In this document: in pieces, positions 1-6,251 of the stretch | Numbering within the stretch: the first letter of the stretch is position 1 | Layout: each line of letters opens with the position of its first letter | From: JANMDU01 sp031388245 | GTDB taxonomy: Bacteria; Pseudomonadota; Gammaproteobacteria; Burkholderiales; Burkholderiaceae_C | Length of the DNA: 13,757 nucleotides | NCBI GenBank assembly: GCA_031388245.1 | Contig: JANNED010000309.1 | Coordinates: forward strand, 1-13,757 | Direction of reading: 5' to 3' | Program-made: the position numbers and the translations under genes | Notes under the pieces: model-generated | The model's input: only the letters and a program-made list of their open reading frames with translations | Told to the model about the DNA's origin: nothing | The model's database searches: none

Positions 1-3
1 ATC

Positions 4-2961
4 ATGCGCCGCAACAACCCACTCCAACTTACCGCTTTGATTGCTGCTTTGGCCAGCGCTTACCCCTTGCATGTTTTGGCCAATGCTGGCGTCACGCAAT
101 TCAGCATTGGTGATGTGACGGTGCAACGCGCGGCGGCCAACACACCTCTTTCCAGCGGCAGCAGGATCGAAAGCGGTGATCTCATCACCACAGGCGGCAC
201 AGGCCGCACCCAATTGCGCTTCACCGACGGTGGCATGGTCTCGCTACAGCCCAATTCGCAATTCAAAATCTCCCGTTACAACGATGCTGGCGGCGATGGC
301 AAACAAGACAGCTTCTTGGTGGATCTTGCGCGCGGCGGGATGCGGGCTCTCACCGGCCTGATCGGCAAGCGCAACCGAGAAAATTACAAAGTCACCACCA
401 GCACCGCCACCATCGGCATACGTGGCTCAGGCTTTTCCATGGGCTACAACCCTGACGGCACATTGAGCATCACCACCGAGCTTGATGCCATCGAGGTCTG
501 CACCATCGGCGGCTGCATTGGGCTGAATTTGGGTGAATCAGCGCTGGTGACCAGTGCGCAAGCCGTGCCGCAACGCACGCGCCAACGTGCGGCCTGGAAT
601 CCGCCGAACCCTCGGCGCTTGATCACAGCGCGCAACGATGACATCAACAGTGAAGGCAAAACTGCCACGATTCGCGTGGAAACCGGCCTCGCGCTAACCA
701 GCGCTGGCTTGGGCGAAGGCAGTGATCTTCGCCTCTACTTGGATGGCGCAGCAGCTGGCAATGCCGAGACCGGCACGCTTCTTGGCTATGCGGCCAATGG
801 AGAAACAGGCGCTGTGGGCCGCTCAGGCCAAATCACCGTGACCAACCGGAGTGGCTCCACAGCCGCTGGCAACCTGATGATCTTAGGCACATGGGCCGGT
901 GCGCAATGGACAGGCGCTCAAGCAGACACTCTCTCGCAATCGGCTTTTGTGATGGGCGTGCCTTCGCCTCAATCGGCATTGAGTGCAGCCGCTGGCAAGC
1001 AGGCGCGCTACGATCTCTCACAGTCAGCTCCAGTCTTCTCGGATATATCGCAAAGCAGAGGCACTTTGCTTCCAAGCAGCCACGTCTTGGTCGATTTTGG
1101 CAACACGCAGCGGCAGTTGGGTGTGCAATTGGATGTGTCGATGCCGCCCGTTACCAGTGGTTCATTGTCAACTGGACAAAATTTGCTGCAAGCCACGCAA
1201 TACAGCTACACAGGCAATGCCAACACATCCAACGCCGGCTTTACAGGCGCATTGAGTTTGGCCAACAATGCCAACTATTCCAATTCCGGGCAATTCAGTG
1301 GCTTTTTTGGCGGCAGAGCCGCTGAGAATCTTGGCCTGAGCTTCACGGCCGAGACTCCGAATCATGGCGATATTGCTGGCGCTGGCGTGTTTGCCCGCGG
1401 CGCACTCACATCTCCACCACCACCGCCTCCCCCACCGCCGCCACCGCCTCCACCGCCACCTCCTGCTGCGCCACTGGCCATTGGGACGGCAGGTGATCTT
1501 GGAGAGGGGGTGAATGCCACCCGCTATGCGTTGTCGGGCGCAATCATCGCCGGAGAAGGCGGTGAGATCCTCGGCTACCGAGCCAGCAATTCGGGCCCCG
1601 TCATCACAGCCAACAACAGCCTATTTGAGCAAAGCAGCGGCTCAGCTGCCGCCGGCAACTTGATGTCTTGGGGTGTTTGGGAAGACACTGAATGGACGCA
1701 GCCATTTTCATATTCCTACTTGTCTGCATACGTGATCGGCACGCCCGCTCCTGCCAGCCTGCTGGCCAGCCGCGATGGCGTGCGTGCGCGATATGATTTG
1801 GCCAGTGCAACACCAGTTGTGTCCTCGGAATCGTCCAATGGCACGTTGCTGCCCAGCAGCCACCTCTTGATCGATTTTCTGGGCGCGGGGCAATATGTTG
1901 GCGTGAATTTGAATGTGCAAATGCCGGGTGCCAGAGTTATTCCAATCAACGGCAACCCGCCGCTCGAGAATCTAGGCAGCACAACACCTAACAACACGAA
2001 TTACCAACTTCGTGGCAGCGCCAATGGCTTGCAAGGCGGCTTCACCGGCTTCCTGACGGTGGACAGCGATATTTGCAGCTACGGCGGGCGCTGTGGCACA
2101 GGCAATTTTGCTGGTTTCATTGGCGGCACGCAGGGCGAGCAAGCCGGCGTGAGCTTCTATGCAGACACCGGTAACAATTCACCTCATGGCGAAATCGTAG
2201 GCGCGGGGCGCTTCACGCAATCAGGGAATCTTGTTTCAACACCTGCTTTTACCTCAGGGGGAAATGATTTCAGCTATACCTTGCTGACGAAATACATCGG
2301 TCAAAACGGTTCCCCTCAATCCCTCTCTTTTGCCTCCGGGGAGGGCAACTCTCTGTCGTTTAACGGCAGTTTTTTATCAAGCATTCTTCTCAGTGGCACA
2401 ACTTATCAGGATCAAAGCACTGGCTTGAAGAGTTTCGCTGCGGTAGGCAATCCTGCGGATTCAGACTTCATCGGCTGGGGATACTGGGCTCAAGGGAATC
2501 AGTCTGCCTACAACAGCAACACACAGATGGTGAATCATCTGCATTATTTGGTGGGCAAACCCGCCAGTAACGTTGAGGTGCCCATCAGCGGCACTGCCAA
2601 TTATTCATTCTTAGGCGGTACAAATCCAACAGCGACGGTAGGCAGCGTCACGCAAGTCGGAAAAATTCTTCCCAGCTCGAATCTCAATGTGAATTTTTCT
2701 TACGGCTCCGTCACAGCCAATATCTATACCCTCTTTGGCAATACCGCAGCGTCCTTCACGACGACGGACTCTTACATCTCAGGATCAAGAATTGAATCCT
2801 GTGGGAACTCTTCCACTGTGAACGGCTTTTTCTCCGGTCCTGGCGCCATTCGCGCTGGCATTGTCTATCAAAGCAATCACAACACGCTCGGAACCATCCG
2901 CGGCGCAGCCAGCTTCCAGCGCAGCAGTGGTTCTGGGATTGGATTTGGCAACAATTATTGA
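4..2961 (+). CDS. Large exported FecR-domain protein with three TbpB-barrel-like modules
   Basis: Predicted exported or surface protein of 985 residues; exact function unknown. The N-terminus (MRRNNP, a hydrophobic stretch, VLA then NAG) looks like a Sec signal peptide cleaved near residue 26, with no lipobox. Residues about 30-190 form a FecR domain, shown by the 'GDLITTGGTGRTQL' and 'ATIGIRGSGF' signatures, followed by a Cys pair (VCTIGGC). Three related modules follow at about residues 226-469, 491-739 and 750-985. Each contains a GxW stretch, a V/IGxPAP-type segment, an 'LLPSSH'-like motif (L355-H360, L615-H620, L889-N893) and an ending such as 'GFFGG..AE..GLSF' plus 'HGxIxGAGxF', reminiscent of transferrin-binding protein B barrels. 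Seventeen prolines separate modules 1 and 2. No FecI-type sigma factor, TonB receptor or N-terminal anti-sigma region is visible, so classical Fec signalling is unlikely. The start is the first Met, only 3 bases from the window edge; upstream context is unseen. Confidence 0.82.
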   Translation: MRRNNPLQLTALIAALASAYPLHVLANAGVTQFSIGDVTVQRAAANTPLSSGSRIESGDLITTGGTGRTQLRFTDGGMVSLQPNSQFKISRYNDAGGDGKQDSFLVDLARGGMRALTGLIGKRNRENYKVTTSTATIGIRGSGFSMGYNPDGTLSITTELDAIEVCTIGGCIGLNLGESALVTSAQAVPQRTRQRAAWNPPNPRRLITARNDDINSEGKTATIRVETGLALTSAGLGEGSDLRLYLDGAAAGNAETGTLLGYAANGETGAVGRSGQITVTNRSGSTAAGNLMILGTWAGAQWTGAQADTLSQSAFVMGVPSPQSALSAAAGKQARYDLSQSAPVFSDISQSRGTLLPSSHVLVDFGNTQRQLGVQLDVSMPPVTSGSLSTGQNLLQATQYSYTGNANTSNAGFTGALSLANNANYSNSGQFSGFFGGRAAENLGLSFTAETPNHGDIAGAGVFARGALTSPPPPPPPPPPPPPPPPPAAPLAIGTAGDLGEGVNATRYALSGAIIAGEGGEILGYRASNSGPVITANNSLFEQSSGSAAAGNLMSWGVWEDTEWTQPFSYSYLSAYVIGTPAPASLLASRDGVRARYDLASATPVVSSESSNGTLLPSSHLLIDFLGAGQYVGVNLNVQMPGARVIPINGNPPLENLGSTTPNNTNYQLRGSANGLQGGFTGFLTVDSDICSYGGRCGTGNFAGFIGGTQGEQAGVSFYADTGNNSPHGEIVGAGRFTQSGNLVSTPAFTSGGNDFSYTLLTKYIGQNGSPQSLSFASGEGNSLSFNGSFLSSILLSGTTYQDQSTGLKSFAAVGNPADSDFIGWGYWAQGNQSAYNSNTQMVNHLHYLVGKPASNVEVPISGTANYSFLGGTNPTATVGSVTQVGKILPSSNLNVNFSYGSVTANIYTLFGNTAASFTTTDSYISGSRIESCGNSSTVNGFFSGPGAIRAGIVYQSNHNTLGTIRGAASFQRSSGSGIGFGNNY
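679..1410 (+). repeat. Protein repeat module 1 of 3
   Basis: Codons about 226-469 encode the first beta-rich module of the large exported protein. Landmarks are 'GTWAGAQW', 'GVPSPQS', 'GTLLPSSHVLVDF' and the closing 'GFFGGRAAENLGLSF' with 'HGDIAGAGVF'. Similarity to modules 2 and 3 is at protein level; the DNA has diverged, so this is an old duplication. Boundaries are by eye. Confidence 0.65.
1414..1464 (+). repeat. Run of 17 proline codons
   Basis: Seventeen consecutive CCN codons (residues 471-487) using CCA, CCG, CCT and CCC in mixed order, so the run is not a simple triplet repeat. It forms a rigid polyproline linker between modules 1 and 2. Ribosomes stall on such runs without elongation factor P, which is established knowledge. 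Confidence 0.95.
1474..2220 (+). repeat. Protein repeat module 2 of 3
   Basis: Codons about 491-739 encode the second module. Landmarks are 'GVWEDTEW', 'IGTPAPAS', 'GTLLPSSHLLIDF', 'GGFTGFLTV', 'GFIGGTQGEQAGVSF' and 'HGEIVGAGRF'. It carries two extra cysteines (DICSYGGRC) that could form a loop disulfide. Its LLPSSH motif lies 260 residues after that of module 1. Confidence 0.65.
2251..2958 (+). repeat. Protein repeat module 3 of 3 (most divergent)
   Basis: Codons about 750-985 encode the third and most diverged copy. Landmarks are 'GWGYWAQG', 'LVGKPAS', 'GKILPSSNLNVNF', 'NGFFSGPGAIRAGIVY' and 'LGTIRGAASF'. It is rich in Ser, Asn and Thr and visibly more AT-rich than module 1. Its motif lies 273 residues after that of module 2. 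Confidence 0.55.
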
Positions 2962-2965
2962 GGCT

Positions 2966-3982
2966 TCATCTTGGCTGTAAGTAGTGAAGTAACCATTGAC
3001 TCACAGCTTCGGCTGAATACATGGATCGCGTCAGCGATTGGGCTGATTCGCCAAGCGTTTGGCGCAGCGCTGCATTGTGAGCAAGCGCCATGAGCGCGTC
3101 AAAGGCTTGCTCTTGCGTGTGCACCAACAAAGCATGTTGCCTGTCTTGCAACCAAGCTGAATAGCCACCATGCGCCTGCGCAACCACGGGCAGGCCACTG
3201 GCCATGGCCTCCCAAATCACGCGGCCAAAAGTTTCTGCTGCCGCGCCGGTGCGATAGAAAAATAGATCCAAGCCCTGAAGCAACTCACAGGCAGACAAAG
3301 CGCCTTCCGGTAGCAATTCAATATTGGCATCCCCATCCAAAGCGGGCTTGAGACACATGCCCCCTACGATGCGCACACGACAACCCCGGGCGCTCAAGCT
3401 GCGATACAAAGCCGCATCTTGCGGATCGTGCTTGCTGAGCGAGTCTCGGCTTATGCGCCCGACAACAATCTGCGGTGACAAACCATTTTGAGCATCTCGC
3501 AAAGGACGCTGCATGGCCCAAAATGCATCTAGATTCATCGGCACAGGATGCACCACGCCTGGCAAGCCCACACTGAGCTTTTGCATGAGTGAGACGTATA
3601 TCAGCTCTGGCATCTTGCCCGTTGCTTGGCGTATGGCTTCAATCTGAGAAAGCAACCGCTGGTTGTTGGGTATGTTGTAGATCAGCAATATCCTTTCATA
3701 CCGGCCATGCGCCAGCCAAGGGCACAAATCAAAATGGATGCCGCCAATGACCAAGGTGTCGCCTTTTGGAAAAATACCGTTATAGGGCGAGAGCTGGCGT
3801 ATGGGCTTTCCTCGGTGATTGTGCAAGCTGGGATGCGGCGATGCCACGCTCCACAAGCAAACCTCGCGATGCGGCACCAGCAGATCTGCCAAATCAAGCA
3901 GAGCCAACTCCGCGCCACGAAAAGGATGATCAAACTGCCCGAGTAGATGGATCTTTGAAAGATTTTTCACTGCCATGTTCAT
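2966..3982 (-). CDS. Glycosyltransferase, GT4-like (group 1)
   Basis: Predicted cytoplasmic GT-B fold glycosyltransferase of 338 residues, transferring a sugar from a nucleotide-activated donor to an unknown acceptor. The C-terminal donor domain has the GT4 hallmark EX7E, E250 and E258 in 'ETFGRVIWEAMASGLPVVA', followed by 'HGGYSAWLQD', as in group 1 enzymes. A 'VGRISRDSLSKHDP' segment near residue 180 matches the usual start of that domain. The N-terminal part has 'GQFDHPFRGAELALLDLADLL', typical of the acceptor-side Rossmann domain. There is no signal peptide or membrane segment. At 338 residues it is slightly short for GT4. A second Met two codons in (ATG at 3976) is an equally plausible start; neither has a clear Shine-Dalgarno. 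It converges with the large FecR-domain gene (4-bp gap) and diverges from the GT41-like gene, so its promoter must overlap coding DNA. Sugar and acceptor cannot be read from sequence. Confidence 0.8.
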   Translation of the reverse strand: MNMAVKNLSKIHLLGQFDHPFRGAELALLDLADLLVPHREVCLWSVASPHPSLHNHRGKPIRQLSPYNGIFPKGDTLVIGGIHFDLCPWLAHGRYERILLIYNIPNNQRLLSQIEAIRQATGKMPELIYVSLMQKLSVGLPGVVHPVPMNLDAFWAMQRPLRDAQNGLSPQIVVGRISRDSLSKHDPQDAALYRSLSARGCRVRIVGGMCLKPALDGDANIELLPEGALSACELLQGLDLFFYRTGAAAETFGRVIWEAMASGLPVVAQAHGGYSAWLQDRQHALLVHTQEQAFDALMALAHNAALRQTLGESAQSLTRSMYSAEAVSQWLLHYLQPR

Positions 3983-4002
3983 CAGCCGATTATCATCAAA
4001 CT

Positions 4003-6174
4003 ATGCAAGATCGCGAATTGCCAAATACCAGCCCGCAAGTTTTGATGCTGATGCAGGAGTTGCTGTCGCGTGGCGCCAAGCTGCATACCACTGGTCAACT
4101 CGAACCTGCTTTGTTGTGCTTCGAGCAAGCGCTGGCGCATGATCCTGTTGATCTCAGCGCCATCAATGCCTGTGTGAGTGTGTTGCTGGATTTGAATCGG
4201 CCAGACGCTGCCTATCGCTTGATGCAGCCGCAGCAAGAACGCCTTTTGGAAGATGCAGACAGCGGCTGCAACTGGGCGATTGTTTGCGAGGCGGTTGGCG
4301 ATCATCGCCAAGCCCATCAAGCTTATGAGCGTGTGCTGGGCATCGCCCCAGATCATCTTCGTGCGCTCAACAATTCTGCACTTGCTGCGATGGGCCGGCA
4401 AGACTGGCAGTTGTCGATCGAGCGCCTAAGACATGGCATGTTGATCGCGCCTTCAGAGCCCGCTTTGTGCCTCAATCTGATTGATGCCTTGACAGCCGCG
4501 CATGAGTCGGCGCAGGCTTTGGCGCTGGCCAGCCAAGGCAGGCAAACTTGGCCTGATCATCCTGATTTGGAAATACGCTATGCCGTGCAATTGGCTTTCA
4601 ATGGCTTGATGCCGGAGGCAACTTTGGCTTTTGAAAATTTGAGCCAAAGCGCTCAGCAAACGCTTCAAGACTATCTGCGCAGCATGGGCGATGCCGCCAC
4701 CCGCGTCGGAAAAAGCGCCATCGATGCATTGCCTCAGCCCGAAGAGCTGTATCTTATGCACGGCTTTGCAGCTTTGGCCGATTGTGATTGGCGTGGCTAC
4801 TCAGCTTTACTCGCTCAGTTGAAGTCGCTCATTGCTCAATCCTATGCAGAGAAAACTGGCCGCGATTGGCGTGATGTGCAGTTTGCCGCGCTGATGCTGC
4901 CGCTCAGCGAAGAAGAGCAAAGCCAAACTGTACGGCACACTTATCGGCATATTCTGAATCGATATCCTCAGCGCAATTCCAAAACAGTCACGAAAGCGCC
5001 AGCAGCGGATGGCCGCATTCATGTCGCACTGGCCATCCAAAGCTTGCATGATGCGCGGCAGCGCAATGCCATAGAAAACTGGCTCAAGCATTCCGACCGA
5101 GCATGCTTTGCCTACCACGTGTATGCCAACACGCCCTCGCCTCAAGCCATTTTGTCTGAGCGAATCCAAGGCTTATGTGATTCGTTTGTCGAGATCAATC
5201 ATCTGAGCGCAGGCGACACGATCAAGCGGATGCGCTTGGATGCGCCGGATATTTACATCGATGCAGCGTTTTATACCCCTTGGTGTCGCGCAGAATTGCC
5301 CTATGGCCACATCGCGCCTGCACAGATTCGCCAGCAATCTTGGCAGCGCTGGAATTCAGGCGTGTATCACTATGTGCTTGGGGATGCTGTCACCCATCCT
5401 GATGCGATGGATCGTCAATACTTTGGTCCCACGGTGCGACTCCCAAACACCAGCTGGCTGGCCTTGAATGACGATCAGCCTTTGCCCGGCCTCGATCGCC
5501 GACAACTCGGCCTGCCGGAATCTGCTCTGGTGCTTGCCGCATTTTGTGCCAGCGCCACCTTGGATCCTGAAAGCTTCAGGCTTTGGATGAAGCTGTTGAA
5601 AACTTTGCCTGATGCTGTTTTATGGCTGCCTGCGCACACACCCGGCATTCAACACAATTTGCTGCGCGAAGCCGCTGCGCAAAGCGTGCCCGCTTCGCGC
5701 CTGATTTTCTGCAAACCACCCCTTTCATCGCATCCCTCTTTTGAAGCGGGGCGAGAGCAGCGTGCCATGCATCTAGCGCAAATCCAAAGCGCAGATTTTT
5801 TTCTAGACCCACTGCGATTCAGCTCAAGCTACAACCTGTGCGACGCGCTTCGCTTAGGCGTTCCGTCGGCTGCTGCCCTGGGCAACAATTTGGCATCGCG
5901 GCTCGGCGCCAGTATTTTGCAAGCTGCTCATCTGCCAGAGTCTGTGGCGGCTTCTCCAGAAGCCTTGTTTGACGTGATCCTTGAATGGAGCCGCCAAGGC
6001 GCGCTGGCGCAGCAGTGGCAAGAGCATCTTCAACGCGTCATGCATCAGCCAGCCTGTGTGCCTCTGTTTGATACGCCAGCGAGGCTGGGTGATTGGGAAA
6101 AAGCCATGGCCATGATGCTCGCCGAAAAGCAGTCTCATCAAAACGTGGCGTTTGATGTGCCTCGATCTGGATAA
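4003..6174 (+). CDS. TPR protein with divergent GT41 (OGT/SPINDLY-like) C-terminal domain
   Basis: Protein of 723 residues. Residues about 10-215 are helical TPR repeats (for example 'GQLEPALLCFEQALAHDP' and 'GDHRQAHQAYERVLGIAPDH'), a protein-binding scaffold. Residues about 338-690 follow the layout of GT41 O-GlcNAc transferases: 'APDIYIDAAFYT' (family DLxGHT), 'LDPESFRLWMKLLKTLPDAVLWL', 'RLIFCKPPLSSH', 'SADFFLDP' and 'DALRLGVPSAA..GNNLASRLGASIL'. By eye, H590 matches human OGT H901 and R587 replaces K898. However, T519 sits at the donor-binding lysine (K842), A351 at H498, and the NGHTT segment reads as SSSYN. It may therefore be inactive, use another donor, or be a scaffold. The ATG at 4003 lies 20 bp from the divergent GT4 start; upstream in-frame codons would run through the opposite gene. 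No strong Shine-Dalgarno is seen. Related HMW1C enzymes glycosylate adhesins, so a protein substrate is possible. Confidence 0.78.
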   Translation: MQDRELPNTSPQVLMLMQELLSRGAKLHTTGQLEPALLCFEQALAHDPVDLSAINACVSVLLDLNRPDAAYRLMQPQQERLLEDADSGCNWAIVCEAVGDHRQAHQAYERVLGIAPDHLRALNNSALAAMGRQDWQLSIERLRHGMLIAPSEPALCLNLIDALTAAHESAQALALASQGRQTWPDHPDLEIRYAVQLAFNGLMPEATLAFENLSQSAQQTLQDYLRSMGDAATRVGKSAIDALPQPEELYLMHGFAALADCDWRGYSALLAQLKSLIAQSYAEKTGRDWRDVQFAALMLPLSEEEQSQTVRHTYRHILNRYPQRNSKTVTKAPAADGRIHVALAIQSLHDARQRNAIENWLKHSDRACFAYHVYANTPSPQAILSERIQGLCDSFVEINHLSAGDTIKRMRLDAPDIYIDAAFYTPWCRAELPYGHIAPAQIRQQSWQRWNSGVYHYVLGDAVTHPDAMDRQYFGPTVRLPNTSWLALNDDQPLPGLDRRQLGLPESALVLAAFCASATLDPESFRLWMKLLKTLPDAVLWLPAHTPGIQHNLLREAAAQSVPASRLIFCKPPLSSHPSFEAGREQRAMHLAQIQSADFFLDPLRFSSSYNLCDALRLGVPSAAALGNNLASRLGASILQAAHLPESVAASPEALFDVILEWSRQGALAQQWQEHLQRVMHQPACVPLFDTPARLGDWEKAMAMMLAEKQSHQNVAFDVPRSG

Positions 6175-6217
6175 TTTATATCAATATGGGCACTTTGCCG
6201 TTTCATGCTATACATAG

Positions 6218-6240
6218 TTTGCTATTTTTTCAATAGCAAA
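6218..6240. terminator. Convergent intergenic hairpin between GT41-like gene and polA
   Basis: A perfect 9-bp inverted repeat, TTTGCTATT and AATAGCAAA, with a 5-base loop lies in the 77-bp gap between two convergent genes. It could end transcription or protect 3' ends in both directions. No U-tract follows the stem on either strand, so it is not a canonical intrinsic terminator. The sequence resembles short intergenic hairpins I recall from Comamonadaceae. Confidence 0.5.
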
Positions 6241-6251
6241 TCAAAGCGCTG

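Noticed and set aside
4..600. Classical FecI-FecR iron-signalling system
   Set aside because: No ECF sigma factor, TonB receptor or N-terminal anti-sigma segment is seen in the window; the FecR domain follows a signal peptide directly.
3766..4002. In-frame N-terminal extension of the GT41-like protein
   Set aside because: It would run antisense through the start of the GT4 gene, and its sequence has no TPR or domain character. The ATG at 4003 fits the divergent gene layout.
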